A stretch of DNA of 64,000 nucleotides from Streptomyces sp. NBC_00464 (lineage in GTDB: Bacteria > Actinomycetota > Actinomycetes > Streptomycetales > Streptomycetaceae), in assembly GCF_036013915.1 (NCBI RefSeq), contig NZ_CP107899.1, positions 1,240,001 through 1,304,000 of the forward strand. The letters run 5' to 3'. A program made the translations under genes and the position numbers. Below, one piece after another: positions 42,963-52,150 of this stretch. The notes below the pieces were generated by a model that saw only the letters and a list, made by a program, of their open reading frames with translations, did not search any database and was not told where the DNA came from. How positions within the stretch are numbered: position 1 is the stretch's first letter; each line of letters begins with the position of its first letter.

Positions 42963-43566
42963 CACGCGGAACGCCGTCTCGTACGTGCCGGCCACGGTGA
43001 CCCGGTCCGCCAAGATCGTGATCGCCGGCGGATTCGGCGTCGGCAAGACGACCTTCATCGGCAGCGTCTCCGAGGTGCGGCCGCTGCGGATGGAGGAGCC
43101 GATCACCGAGGACAGCGTCGGGATCGACGATCTGCGCGGCACACCGAAGAAGACCACGACGACCGTGGGCATGGACTTCGGCCGGATCCACCTGGCCAAC
43201 GGCGCCCTGGCCCTGTATCTGTTCGGACTCCCCGGACAGGTCCGCTTCCAGCCCCTGTGGGAGGACCTGGCACAGGGTGCACTCGGCTGCCTCGTCCTGG
43301 CCGACACCCGTGACCTCGACGCGAGCCACGGGGCTCTGACTCTGCTGGAGGGCGAGGGAATCCCCTACGCGGTCGCGATCAACACCTTCCCCGACGCGCC
43401 CGTCTACGACCTCGACGAACTGCGCCAGGCCCTCGCCCTGGAACCCCACACACCGCTGACCACCTGTGACGCGCGCGACCGCACCTCCTCCCTCCAAGCC
43501 CTGATCACGCTCGCGGAGTACCTGATCTCGCAGCGTGCAGCCCTCTCCCTGGAGCCCATGTCATGA
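42940..43566 (+). CDS. Conservon 2 GTP-binding protein CvnD
   Basis: 208 residues. Seen: P-loop GGFGVGKTT, TTTTVGMDFGRIHL, LFGLPGQVRF (switch II) and AINTFPDAP in the specificity-loop position. ATG 42940 has AGAAGG eight bases upstream and overlaps cvnC by 23 bases. Its stop overlaps the first P450 (ATGA). Small GTPase of the conservon membrane complex. Confidence 0.9.
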   Translation: MDCENWSDTRNAVSYVPATVTRSAKIVIAGGFGVGKTTFIGSVSEVRPLRMEEPITEDSVGIDDLRGTPKKTTTTVGMDFGRIHLANGALALYLFGLPGQVRFQPLWEDLAQGALGCLVLADTRDLDASHGALTLLEGEGIPYAVAINTFPDAPVYDLDELRQALALEPHTPLTTCDARDRTSSLQALITLAEYLISQRAALSLEPMS

Positions 43567-44771
43567 CCTTCACCAGCTCCGTGCCCACGGTCGCACCGGG
43601 CAGGGTCTCGCTGTACGATCCGGGCTTCGCCGCAGACCCGCACGCCGCCTACGAACGGATGCGCAAGACCTACGGCCCCCTGGTGCCCGTCGAGCTGTCC
43701 CCCGGCATCCCGGCCACGCTGGTGATCGGCTACCTCCAGGCCCGCCGCATCCTCAACGACCCCATGTACTTCCCGCCGGACCCGCGCGTCTGGGAGCAGC
43801 AGGTGCCGGCCTCGTGCCCGGTGCGGCCGATGATGGAGTGGCGGCCCAACGCCCTGCGCAACGGCGGTGCGGAACACGCCCGTTACCGGGCGGCCAACAC
43901 CGCCGGTATCAACGCGGTCGACCAACACCGCCTGCGCGCCCAGGTGGAGAGGATCGCCTCGGAGTCGGTCGCGGATTTCCTCACCGCCGGCAGCGCCGAT
44001 CTGCTCACCCAGTACGCCTGGCCGATCGCCTTCCGGATCCTGAGTGCTCTGCTGGGCTGCCCCGACGAGATCGGAGCCCGTATCGCCGACGGGATGGCAC
44101 GCATCTTCGACACCACCGACGCCCATCAGGGCAATCAGATCCTCGGCCAGGCCCTCGCCGACCTCGTCGCCCTGCGCCGGCACGAACCCGCCGACGACAT
44201 CACCTCGCGTCTCCTGGCCCACCCGGCGGGGCTGACCGACGAGGAGATGAGCCACCAGCTCGTCACTCTCTACGGCGCCGGTATCGAGCCCCTGACCAAC
44301 CTCATCGCCAACACCCAGCTGAAGATCCTCACCGACGAGGAATTCTCCGCCGCGCTGCACGCGGGCCAGTCCACGGTGCGTGACGCGCTCGACACCGTCC
44401 TGTACACCGACCCGCCGATGGCGAACTACTGCATCACCTATCCGCCCTATCCCGCGGACATCGACGGATACCTGCTCCCGGCCCATCAGCCCGTCGTCAT
44501 CTCCATGGCGGCCTGCAACAACGACCCCGAACTCACTCAGGGGCCGGCCGGGATCTCGGGCAATCGTGCCCATCTGGCCTGGAGCATCGGCCCCCACACC
44601 TGCCCGGCCCGCTCGCACGCCTACCTCATCGCCGAGACCGCGGTCACCTATCTGCTCGACGCCCTGCCGGAGATGGATCTCGCCGTTCCCGCCGCTGAAC
44701 TGCGCTGGCGTCCGGGGCCCTTCCACCGTGCCCTGGAATCCCTCCCCGTCCGGTTCTCCACCGCTCGCTGA
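43563..44771 (+). CDS. Conservon 2 cytochrome P450, CYP157-like
   Basis: 402 residues. Seen: I-helix TLYGAGIEPLTNLIAN, heme loop LAWSIGPHTCPAR with the Cys ligand, and a K-helix RDALDTVLYTDPPM in which neither Glu nor Arg of ExxR is kept (D-T-V-L-Y). This places it with the published ExxR-less CYP157 group, like the P450 of conservon 1. It is coupled to cvnD (ATGA) and followed 12 bases later by a canonical CYP154-like P450, the pairing known from other Streptomyces conservons. Confidence 0.88.
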   Translation: MTFTSSVPTVAPGRVSLYDPGFAADPHAAYERMRKTYGPLVPVELSPGIPATLVIGYLQARRILNDPMYFPPDPRVWEQQVPASCPVRPMMEWRPNALRNGGAEHARYRAANTAGINAVDQHRLRAQVERIASESVADFLTAGSADLLTQYAWPIAFRILSALLGCPDEIGARIADGMARIFDTTDAHQGNQILGQALADLVALRRHEPADDITSRLLAHPAGLTDEEMSHQLVTLYGAGIEPLTNLIANTQLKILTDEEFSAALHAGQSTVRDALDTVLYTDPPMANYCITYPPYPADIDGYLLPAHQPVVISMAACNNDPELTQGPAGISGNRAHLAWSIGPHTCPARSHAYLIAETAVTYLLDALPEMDLAVPAAELRWRPGPFHRALESLPVRFSTAR

Positions 44772-44783
44772 AAGAGAGACACC

Positions 44784-46016
44784 ATGTCCGAACAGCCCGT
44801 ACTCGTCCTCGACCCCACCGGCTCCGACCGCCACACCGAGTACCAGGCCCTGCGCGACCGCGGTCCGGCCACCCGTGTGGACGTCCTCGGGGTGACCGCG
44901 TGGTCGGTCACCGACCCGGCGCTTCTCAAGGAACTCCTCACCAGTCCGGATGTCTCCAAGGACGCCCGCGCCCACTGGCCGGCCTTCGCGGAGACCGTGG
45001 CCACCTGGCCCCTCGCCCTCTGGGTCGCCGTGAGCAACATGTTCACCGCCTACGGCGGCGACCACCGACGGCTCCGCCGGATGGTGGCCCCGGCGTTCAG
45101 CGCCCGCCGCATCCAGGACCTGCGTTCATCGGTCGAGAAGGTGGTCGCCGCACTTCTCGACGATCTCGACTCCCGTCCTGCCGGTGAAGTGGCCGATCTG
45201 CGCAAGGACCTCGCCCACCCGCTGCCGATCGCGGTGATCGGCCAGCTCATGGGTGTCCCCGAGCACCAGCTCGACGGCTTCCGCGCCCTGGTCGACGGCG
45301 TCTTCGACACCACCCTCACCGTCGAGCAGGCGACCGCGAACACGGCCGCGCTGTACGAGGCCCTCAACGTCCTGATCGCGGCCAAGCGCGCGGAGCCCGG
45401 CGACGACATGACCTCGCTCCTCGTCGCTTCCCGCGACGACGAGGGGGACGGCAGCGCCCTCACCGACGACGAGTTGCGCGACACACTCCTGCTGATGGTC
45501 TCCGCCGGGTACGACACCACCGTCAACGTGATCGACCAGGCCATCACCGCGCTGCTGGCCGACCCCGCGCAGCTGGCTCATCTGCGGGCCGGCCGCGCCG
45601 ACTGGAACAGCGTCGTCGAGGAGACCCTCCGGCACGAGCCCGCCGTGAAGCACCTGCCCATGCGCTTCGCCCTGGCGGACATCCCCCTGCCCGACGGACA
45701 GACGATCGCCCGCGGCGAGGCGATCCTCGCCTCCTACGCCGCCGCCAACCGCCACCCCGGCATGCACGGTGAGTCCGCGGACGTCTTCGACGTCACCCGG
45801 CCGACGAAGGAGCACCTGGCCTTCGGCCACGGCGTCCACTTCTGCCTCGGCGCCCCGCTCGCCCGCCTGGAGATCGCCACCGCGCTCCAGCAGCTCTTCG
45901 AGCGGTTCCCCGAGGTCGAACTCGCGGTTCCCGCAGCCGAACTGCAGCCGCTGCCCTCCCTGATCAGCAACGGGCACCAGACCCTCCCAGTACGCCTGCG
46001 TCCGGCCGCCGGCTGA
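44784..46016 (+). CDS. Conservon 2 cytochrome P450, CYP154-like
   Basis: 410 residues. Seen: I-helix [16 protein letters not shown]-helix ExxR in [10 protein letters not shown], and the complete heme signature [17 protein letters not shown]. All catalytic features are intact, unlike its CYP157-like neighbour. ATG 44784 has GAAAGAGAG upstream. CYP154 enzymes oxidise diverse macrocycles, steroids and other lipophilic molecules; the substrate here is not deducible. Confidence 0.92.
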   Translation: MSEQPVLVLDPTGSDRHTEYQALRDRGPATRVDVLGVTAWSVTDPALLKELLTSPDVSKDARAHWPAFAETVATWPLALWVAVSNMFTAYGGDHRRLRRMVAPAFSARRIQDLRSSVEKVVAALLDDLDSRPAGEVADLRKDLAHPLPIAVIGQLMGVPEHQLDGFRALVDGVFDTTLTVEQATANTAALYEALNVLIAAKRAEPGDDMTSLLVASRDDEGDGSALTDDELRDTLLLMVSAGYDTTVNVIDQAITALLADPAQLAHLRAGRADWNSVVEETLRHEPAVKHLPMRFALADIPLPDGQTIARGEAILASYAAANRHPGMHGESADVFDVTRPTKEHLAFGHGVHFCLGAPLARLEIATALQQLFERFPEVELAVPAAELQPLPSLISNGHQTLPVRLRPAAG

Positions 46017-46081
46017 CCTTCCCGTACGGGACCCACCACGCGCGGTGGGTCCCCCGGCCCGGCTGCCCCGCCCGGCAGGCG

Positions 46082-46123
46082 TTGACAGCGCACTGCCCCC
46101 GTGCGACTTTCGAAGCGCTTCGA
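46082..46123 (+). promoter_or_regulatory. Promoter and LacI-type operator of the GH43 gene
   Basis: TTGACA (46082-46087), a 17-base spacer and GACTTT (46105-46110) form a plausible promoter. TCGAAGCGCTTCGA (46110-46123) is a perfect 14-bp palindrome with the central CG of LacI-family operators, placed over the expected start point 65 bases before the gene. Confidence 0.65.
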
Positions 46124-46186
46124 CGATCGGGGCGGTGCGGCGGGCAGCCGTTCCCGCCACCCGGCCATCCACACCCTGGGACGGAC

Positions 46187-47716
46187 ATGGCGCTCTTCGA
46201 CAACCCCGTGATACCCGGCTTCAGTCCGGACCCGAGCATCTGCCGGGTGGGCGACGACTACTACGTGGCGACGTCCAGCTTCGAGTACGTGCCCGGGGTG
46301 CCCCTGTGGCACAGCCGCGACCTGGTGAACTGGCGGCTGATCGGCCACGCGCTGGACCGTCCCGGCCAGTTGGAGCTGCCGGATACGGTCCCGGCCTCGT
46401 GCGGGGTGTACGCGCCCACCCTGCGGCATCACGACGGCCGCTTCTGGATGATCACGACCGTGGTCACCGATGCCGGAACCGTCCTGGTCACCGCGGAGGA
46501 TCCCGCCGGCCCCTGGTCGGATCCCGTTCCGGTCGGCATACCCGGCATCGACCCCGATCTGGCCTGGGACGAGGACGGCACCTGCTGGTGCGTGTACTCG
46601 GACGACGGCATCCGCGGGGTGCGCATCGATCCGGAATCGGGCAAGGCGCTGGGCGAGCCGGTGGCGTTGTGGTCGGGCAGCGGGCTGCAGTACCCCGAGG
46701 GGCCGCACCTGTACCGGATCGGCGACTGGTGGTACCTGCTGCTTTCGGAGGGCGGCACCGAACGCGGCCACGCGATGTCGGTGGCCCGCACCCGCAGCCT
46801 GCCGGGGCCGTTCGAACCGCACCCGGACAACCCCGTGCTCTCCCACCGGAGCACCGGCCACCCCGTGCAGAACGTCGGCCACGGGGACCTCGTACAGGCA
46901 CAGGACGACACCTGGTGGATGGTGCTGCTGGGCACCCGGCCACGCGGCGACACCCCGAAGTACCACGGGCTGGGCCGGGAGACGTTCCTGGCGCCCGTGC
47001 GCTGGGAGGACGGGTGGCCGCTGCCGGGACCGGTGGACCTGCGGGCCGAGGCCCCCGCCCTGTCGCCGCACCCATGGCCGGACGAGCCGGAGCGGGACGA
47101 CTTCGACTCCCCCGCGCTCGCGCCGTGCTGGGTGTCACCGAGGCGGCACGACCCGGCCGCCGTGCGCCTCGACGAGCGACCGGGGCACCTGGTGCTGCAC
47201 GCCCACGCGGACAGCCTCGACCTGCCTGGCGCACTCTTCGTGGGGCGGCGCCAGCGGGACCCGGACTGCACCGCCCGTACACGGGTCGAGGTCGGTCCGG
47301 GAGGCCTGGGCGGGCTCGCCGTACGGCTCGACGAGGCGCACCACTACCGGGTGGAGACCGACGACTCCGGCCTGGTCCGCGCTGTCGCCAGGATCGGTCC
47401 GCTGTGCCACACCGTGGCCGAACGCGCCCTGCCGCCGGGTCCGGTGACGCTACGGATCGACGTCACCACCACCGTGGTCCTGCCCCCCTCCGTCACGGAC
47501 CCGGGGGCGACGGCCCCGCCCGGCCTCCGCGTCGGCGGGCCCGACACCCTCCACCTGGGGTACGAGACGGCCGGGGGCGACTTCGAGATCCTGGCCGCGC
47601 TCGACGGCCGCTACCTCAGTACGGAGGTGGCCGGGGGCTTCACCGGCCGAGTCGTCGGCATGTACGCGACCCGGGGCAGCGCGGCCTTCGACTGGTTCGG
47701 CCTGCGTCCGGCCTGA
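46187..47716 (+). CDS. GH43 beta-xylosidase / arabinofuranosidase
   Basis: 509 residues. Seen: five-bladed GH43 propeller with general base D15 (GFSPDPS), the second Asp D122 (PGIDPDL) and general acid E171 (QYPEGPH), then a C-terminal concanavalin-like domain (~320-509: DDFDSPALAPCW, FVGRRQRD, HHYRVETD, AAFDWFGLRPA) typical of GH43 xylosidases. No signal peptide, so it probably acts on imported xylo-oligosaccharides. ATG 46187. It has its own promoter with a LacI-type palindrome; no LacI regulator or transporter is adjacent. Confidence 0.9.
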   Translation: MALFDNPVIPGFSPDPSICRVGDDYYVATSSFEYVPGVPLWHSRDLVNWRLIGHALDRPGQLELPDTVPASCGVYAPTLRHHDGRFWMITTVVTDAGTVLVTAEDPAGPWSDPVPVGIPGIDPDLAWDEDGTCWCVYSDDGIRGVRIDPESGKALGEPVALWSGSGLQYPEGPHLYRIGDWWYLLLSEGGTERGHAMSVARTRSLPGPFEPHPDNPVLSHRSTGHPVQNVGHGDLVQAQDDTWWMVLLGTRPRGDTPKYHGLGRETFLAPVRWEDGWPLPGPVDLRAEAPALSPHPWPDEPERDDFDSPALAPCWVSPRRHDPAAVRLDERPGHLVLHAHADSLDLPGALFVGRRQRDPDCTARTRVEVGPGGLGGLAVRLDEAHHYRVETDDSGLVRAVARIGPLCHTVAERALPPGPVTLRIDVTTTVVLPPSVTDPGATAPPGLRVGGPDTLHLGYETAGGDFEILAALDGRYLSTEVAGGFTGRVVGMYATRGSAAFDWFGLRPA

Positions 47717-47732
47717 CGCCGGGGGCGGGGTC

Positions 47733-47768
47733 GGGGCGGGGGCGGCGACACGCGTTCGCCCCCGCCCC
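47733..47768. terminator. Bidirectional terminator
   Basis: GGGGCGGGGGCG (47733-47744) and CGCCCCCGCCCC (47757-47768) form a 12-bp stem between the convergent GH43 and DUF1963-like genes. Confidence 0.8.
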
Positions 47769-47781
47769 TGCTGTGCGGCGT

Positions 47782-48495
47782 TCAGAAATGCTGGTTCACC
47801 GGCCAGACCGCCGCCGGGTCGCAGTGGGCCGGGCACGCCATCAGGTAGATCTCGTTGCCGAGGAACAGTCCGTAGGTATCGGCCCCTACGCTGTAGGGCT
47901 GTTCCGGCAGGCCGGGACGGACCGCGAACTCCGTGTATTCCGGCACCTGGCAGAGGTACTCCAGACCGGCGCCACAGGCGCAGGTGTAGGACTCGGGGCC
48001 CTGCGCCCAGGACGGCGTACCGCCCAGCTTGAATCCCTGCGCTCCGATGCCCCGCGGGTCGGGGACGTCATCGAAGGGCCGCAGCGTCAACGGCAGTGCG
48101 CATACGGAAGGTTCGGACTCGGCAGCCGGAAGATCCGCCTGCCGCTGGAGCAGAATGCGCCAGAAGGGCCGCGGGTAGGGCGGCTGCGGAGCGTCCCAGT
48201 ACCGGGGCACGAGCCGCCCGCCGGCCAACCCGGGATCGGCCGCTTCGTTGTGCGCACCGCAGTGGAACACCAGCAGGTGGTCCCCGCCGAAGGGTTCCAG
48301 ATCCGCGGGCACATCGAGCTGGAAGAACAGCGCCAGCCGCTCCCCGCAGAAACACACGGGCCACTCCTGCCCGGGATCGAGGAAGGGCCAACCGCCCACC
48401 GAGTCCCTCGCCGGCCGGTCCAGCGGTCCGGCTCCGACCTCGATGGCGTGCGCGGGCAGCGCCGCCCGGGGATTCCCTGCATCCTGTCCGTTCAT
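47782..48495 (-). CDS. Hypothetical protein, DUF1963/YwqG-like
   Basis: 237 residues. Seen: DSVGGWPFLDPGQEWPVC, LALFFQLDVP, HLLVFHCG and FKLGGTPSWAQGPE, which recall DUF1963 (YwqG) proteins, whose members share a two-repeat beta fold with KxGGxPxW and LxxxLQxD segments. A CACGAGLEYLCQVPE region holds a CxC pair. Cytosolic, function unknown. ATG 48495. Convergent with GH43 and head-to-head with the IclR gene. Confidence 0.65.
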   Translation of the reverse strand: MNGQDAGNPRAALPAHAIEVGAGPLDRPARDSVGGWPFLDPGQEWPVCFCGERLALFFQLDVPADLEPFGGDHLLVFHCGAHNEAADPGLAGGRLVPRYWDAPQPPYPRPFWRILLQRQADLPAAESEPSVCALPLTLRPFDDVPDPRGIGAQGFKLGGTPSWAQGPESYTCACGAGLEYLCQVPEYTEFAVRPGLPEQPYSVGADTYGLFLGNEIYLMACPAHCDPAAVWPVNQHF

Positions 48496-48675
48496 CCGCT
48501 CACCCTAGAACCGCCCTGTGACAGCCGACCCCGGGCGATCAGGCCTGACGGTGACGGGCGTGGGCGCGATGTCCAGGCTGTCCTGGATGAGCCGAACGGG
48601 CGGTGTCCCGCACCCTTCGCGCCGATGGATTCCGCAGCCGCCGCTCCGACTTACGCGATATGCTGATGCAGATAG

Positions 48676-48690
48676 TGCAAGCGACTTGCA
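48676..48690. promoter_or_regulatory. IclR operator, site A
   Basis: TGCAAG-CGA-CTTGCA is a perfect 15-bp palindrome 15-29 bases upstream of the iclR-type gene. Related 15-mers occur at 51952, 52136 and 55676 in front of the neighbouring genes. The likely autoregulatory site. Confidence 0.7.
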
Positions 48691-48704
48691 AAATGAGGAG
48701 GGTC

Positions 48705-49493
48705 ATGGCTACTCGGGCGACCGACGCCGGGACGAACCAGAGCGTCGAACGAGCAGTCTCGGTGCTGCGCGCACTCGACTCCGGCCGCGCCGAACTGCGC
48801 GTCTCCGACGTCGCCGAAGTCACCGGGCTGGGATCCTCCACCACCTCCCGCCTGCTGTCCACCCTCGAACGCCTCGACATGGTCGAGCGCGACCCGGTCA
48901 GCAACCTCTACCGGCTCAGCCTCGGCATCCTCCCCCTCGCCGCCACCGCCACCAATCGACACCCGGTCCACCGGGCCGCCCGCATGGTCCTCCAGGACCT
49001 CGCCACCCGCACCGGGCTGGGGGCCAACGTCGCCATCCGCCGCGACACCGAGCTGATGTTCCTGTGCAACTTCGAGGGGACGCGCGCCCCGAAGTCGTAC
49101 ACCCAGGCCGGCCACACCGCCCCGCTGCACGCCACCAGCATCGGCAAATGCCTGCTCACAGGCCTCACGCCCAAAGAGCGCCGCACACTGCTTCCCGAAC
49201 CGCTCACGGCACACACCGACTACACGACCACCAGCCACGACCTCCTCGACACCGAGATCGACACCGTGCGCCGTACCGGCTACGCCATCGAAGCCGAGGA
49301 ACGCGCCCTGGGCCGCGCCTCCCTCGCCGCACCGGTCCGTGACGCCTCGGGCGATGTCGTGGCCGCCATCTCCCTGTGGGGCCCCACCTCCCTCCTCGGC
49401 AGCCAGACCGAGGCGGAGGGGCAGCGCCTCGCACTGACCCGCGAGGTCATCGAAGCCGCCGACGCCATCAGCCAGGCGCTGGGCGCGGTCTGA
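48705..49493 (+). CDS. IclR-family transcriptional regulator
   Basis: 262 residues. Seen: N-terminal winged helix SVERAVSVLRALDSG, RVSDVAEVTGLGSSTTSRLLSTLE, NLYRLSLG; C-terminal IclR effector domain with HATSIGKCLLTGL, GYAIEAEERALGRASLAAPVRD and GDVVAAISLWGP. ATG 48705 is 4-5 bases from GGAGG. It probably controls the divergent-to-downstream FAD oxidoreductase / ABC transporter / BNR_4 locus through the TGCAA-type sites and represses itself. The effector is likely a breakdown product of the substrate, unidentified. Confidence 0.92.
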   Translation: MATRATDAGTNQSVERAVSVLRALDSGRAELRVSDVAEVTGLGSSTTSRLLSTLERLDMVERDPVSNLYRLSLGILPLAATATNRHPVHRAARMVLQDLATRTGLGANVAIRRDTELMFLCNFEGTRAPKSYTQAGHTAPLHATSIGKCLLTGLTPKERRTLLPEPLTAHTDYTTTSHDLLDTEIDTVRRTGYAIEAEERALGRASLAAPVRDASGDVVAAISLWGPTSLLGSQTEAEGQRLALTREVIEAADAISQALGAV

Positions 49494-49513
49494 GACACCC
49501 ACCGAAACCCGGA

Positions 49514-49559
49514 AAGGGGGCCCGGTAGCAGGTCGTCCGACCTGCTACCGGGCCCCCTT
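49514..49559. terminator. Very long bidirectional terminator
   Basis: Perfect 22-bp arms 49514-49535 and 49538-49559, separated by two bases and ending in CCCCCTT / AAGGGGG. It lies between the convergent iclR and FAD oxidoreductase genes, whose stops are within 20 bases on each side. Confidence 0.9.
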
Positions 49560-49571
49560 CCTTCCGCGTGC

Positions 49572-51872
49572 CTACGCTCCGTACGCCTTGAACGCGATCA
49601 CGTGCGCGTGCGGAGCCCCGTGCGTCGCGTCCACCACGAGGCGCAGGGCGTCGGTGCTCACGGGCCCGCCTTCCGCACCGCGCAGATCGTGCACGCGGTG
49701 GCGGCGGCGGTTGTCCGTCACCGTCAGCAGGGTGCGCCAGGTGCCGTCGGGCTCGCGGCTCTGGAGGCGGTAGTCGCGGACCAGTTCCGGCATCACCTCG
49801 AAGGGGGTGCGGTGGCGGTGCAGGTTGTTGAGGTACTCGTCGACGTCGTCGTCGAACACCACGCGCGCCTCGGTGAGCCGACGCGCCGTGTCCCAGTCGA
49901 GGCGTAGCCACTGCGCCGCGGCGTCCGGGTCGGCCAAGGGCTGGGACGACCACATCTGCGGTCCGCCGTAGGGGCGCTGGAAGCCGCCGACGGCCCGTTC
50001 GGGCAGGAACGCCGCGGTGGCCGGGGTGGCGCGGAAGCCGAAGGTCCGGCGGCGCAGGCCGCGGGCCTGCCACTCCAGGACCAGCTGGCCGTCCTCCTCG
50101 GGAATGTCGTGGTCGACGGCCAGGTCGCCCTCGGCCCTGCTGCGCAGCGCGAGAACACCGGCGGTGCGCACGGGCACGAGGACCAGTGCCGCGCCCGGAC
50201 AGGCGCGCACGATCAGGACGACGTTCTCCGGGGTGTCCGGGCGGTGGCCAAGGCGGGCCGTGACCCAGTGGGGACCGCCGGCCGGCACGGTCACCGTGGT
50301 GGTGAGCAGGTGGTCGACGGGGACGGCGTTCTCGCGGCGGCCGGTGCTCCACAGTTCCACGGTGAGTTCACTCGGCCGCTCGCCCTGGGCGCCGTGGACC
50401 AGCAGGTCGACCGTGTCGAGCGCGGGGTCGGCCGGCAGCAGCAGCCCGAGGTCGCGGGTGAGCGGGTACGGCTCGCCGGGCGCGGCCGGCGTCGGCTCCG
50501 CGGCCAGCCGGCTCAGGTGCGAGGAGGCGCTCACCCGGGCCGCGCGGGCCAGGTTGTCGGGGTCGTCGTCGGACAGGCCGATCACCGAGGCGTCCTGCCG
50601 CAGCAGCGTGCGGCGCACCAGCTCGGGGCGCTCGGCGGCGAGCTCGCGCGGGCCGATGCCCTCGGCGACGCACAGCGCGGCGGCCGTGCCCGCGGCCTCG
50701 CCGAGCGTGGCGCAGGTGGCCATCACCCGGGTGGCGCCGAAGGCGATGTGGGTGGCGGATATGTTGCGCCCGGCGAACAGGAGGTTCGTGACGTTCGCCG
50801 AGTACAGGGAGCGCAGCGGGATGTGGAAGATGCCGTCCGCGTAGCGCTGGCGGGCGCCGGGCTCGTCGGCGTACATCCCCTGCACCGGGTGGAGGTCGAC
50901 GGACCAGCCGCCGAAGGCGACGCGGTCGTCGAACTGCCGCTGCTCCAGGACGTCCTGCTGGCTCAGCATGTGGTCGCCGAGGAAGCGGCGGTACTCGCGC
51001 TTGCCGGGGAGGCTGCCGACCCACTCCAGCGTCAGGTTCTCTGCGTCCGGGAACTCGCCGGAGTTCTTGATGTGGTCCCAGATGCCCATGACCACGGACT
51101 GCAGTTCGTCGCGGATCCGCTCGTTGTCGTGGACGGTGTCGAGTTCGCCGCCCCACTCGATCCACCAGTAGTCACAGCCGTTGTCGCCGGTGCGCAGCAC
51201 ACGGTTGCGCAGGATGGGCGTGGTGGTGAGGTCGCGGGCGGACTCGGGCGCGACGAACTTCACCGGCCGGCCGAGGTCCTTGGTGTGGAACAGGATCGTC
51301 GACCCGAGCAGCGCCTCGTCCCCCTCCTCGGGCGCCCAGGGCTCACCGAACTCCGCACGCGCCTCGCGGCCGATGCGGTAGTGGGCGCCCGCGAGGTGGC
51401 CGAGGAGGCCGTCGCCGGTGCAGTCGAGGAACTGACGGGCATGGAAGGTGATGCGCCGCTCGGAGCCCATCATCCAGCCGGTGCAGGAGTGCAGCTCGCG
51501 CGCGTCGTCCGGGCCGCTCGCGTCGACTTCCCGTACGTCGGTGTTGAGGTACAGGTCGATGTTCGGTTCGGCCCGGACCGCGTCGAGGACCACCTGGTCC
51601 CAGTAGTACGGGTTCCCCTCGGGGTTGCGGTACTGGTTCTCGGTGTACAGCTCGCCCATGATGCCGGTCTCCCGGGCCCAGCGGTGCACGCCGTGGGCGG
51701 TGGCTCCGCAGACCCAGACCCGGACCTCGCTGCTGGCGTTGCCGCCCAGTACCGGCCGGTTGTTGACCAGGGCGACGCGTCGGCCCAGCCGGGCCGCGGC
51801 GATGGCTGCGCAGGTCCCCGCCAGGCCGCCGCCGATGACGGCGATGTCGTAATGGACCTCTTCTTCCCGCAC
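49572..51872 (-). CDS. FAD-dependent oxidoreductase (FAD_oxidored family) with beta-sandwich C terminus
   Basis: 766 residues. Seen: N-terminal Rossmann motif AVIGGGLAGTCAAIAAARLG (14-19 GGGLAG), NRPVLGGNASSEVRVW, DCTGDGLLGHLAG and the second FAD segment LFAGRNISATHIAFGATRVMATCATLG (in two parts), ending near 440; then a C-terminal half (~490-766) of beta-sandwich type with discoidin-like segments (EARVVFDDDVDEYLNNL, LRLVVDATHG). Proteins of this family are frequent in polysaccharide-utilisation loci; reactions are unproven. No signal peptide. GTG 51872 has GAGGAGG eight bases upstream. It is divergent from the sugar ABC transporter. Confidence 0.85.
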   Translation of the reverse strand: MREEEVHYDIAVIGGGLAGTCAAIAAARLGRRVALVNNRPVLGGNASSEVRVWVCGATAHGVHRWARETGIMGELYTENQYRNPEGNPYYWDQVVLDAVRAEPNIDLYLNTDVREVDASGPDDARELHSCTGWMMGSERRITFHARQFLDCTGDGLLGHLAGAHYRIGREARAEFGEPWAPEEGDEALLGSTILFHTKDLGRPVKFVAPESARDLTTTPILRNRVLRTGDNGCDYWWIEWGGELDTVHDNERIRDELQSVVMGIWDHIKNSGEFPDAENLTLEWVGSLPGKREYRRFLGDHMLSQQDVLEQRQFDDRVAFGGWSVDLHPVQGMYADEPGARQRYADGIFHIPLRSLYSANVTNLLFAGRNISATHIAFGATRVMATCATLGEAAGTAAALCVAEGIGPRELAAERPELVRRTLLRQDASVIGLSDDDPDNLARAARVSASSHLSRLAAEPTPAAPGEPYPLTRDLGLLLPADPALDTVDLLVHGAQGERPSELTVELWSTGRRENAVPVDHLLTTTVTVPAGGPHWVTARLGHRPDTPENVVLIVRACPGAALVLVPVRTAGVLALRSRAEGDLAVDHDIPEEDGQLVLEWQARGLRRRTFGFRATPATAAFLPERAVGGFQRPYGGPQMWSSQPLADPDAAAQWLRLDWDTARRLTEARVVFDDDVDEYLNNLHRHRTPFEVMPELVRDYRLQSREPDGTWRTLLTVTDNRRRHRVHDLRGAEGGPVSTDALRLVVDATHGAPHAHVIAFKAYGA

Positions 51873-51942
51873 GGGGCGGCCTCCTCGGTGTGAAGCACGG
51901 ATTCTCTCCGCCACAGCGGAGCGACCATGAACGTACATCACA

Positions 51943-52000
51943 TCCATATTGTGCAACTACTGTTCAGTCAGTGGGATCTGTTGTAAGTTTCCGGCGCAGC
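51943..52000 (+). promoter_or_regulatory. IclR site B and duplicated 58-bp element, copy 1
   Basis: Contains the IclR-like 15-mer TGCAACTACTGTTCA (51952-51966) and, four bases later, a 30-bp block (51971-52000) that recurs with one mismatch at 55695-55724; 47 of 58 positions agree over the whole element. It is 70-130 bases upstream of the minus-strand FAD oxidoreductase start. Confidence 0.75.
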
Positions 52001-52054
52001 CAACGATGCCGTCGGCGAGGGCTACCGTTCGCGTTCACGGCAGGTCACCGACCT

Positions 52055-52078
52055 CGTCGGTTCTGCACAGAACCGACG
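52055..52078. other. Perfect 11-bp inverted repeat (hairpin)
   Basis: CGTCGGTTCTG-CA-CAGAACCGACG, in the 433-base gap between the FAD oxidoreductase and the ABC operon. It lies between the duplicated element and the ABC promoter. It is not followed by a T-run; it may be an operator, an mRNA stabiliser or end a short RNA. No gene is seen in the gap. Confidence 0.6.
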
Positions 52079-52096
52079 ATTCACCGACCAAAAGGG

Positions 52097-52150
52097 TTGA
52101 CGTCCTCGCACGATATGGAGAACGATCCCGCATGCTGCAACTTGTATTCA
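52097..52150 (+). promoter_or_regulatory. Promoter and IclR site C of the ABC operon
   Basis: TTGACG (52097-52102), 18-base spacer, AACGAT (52121-52126). The IclR-like 15-mer TGCAACTTGTATTCA (52136-52150) lies directly over the expected transcription start, a repressing position. The leader to ATG 52306 is about 170 bases. Confidence 0.65.

Noticed and set aside
49514..49559. Insertion-sequence end or attachment site
   Set aside because: The 22-bp perfect inverted repeat lies exactly between two convergent stops and ends in C/T runs, which fits a terminator; there is no transposase or integrase.
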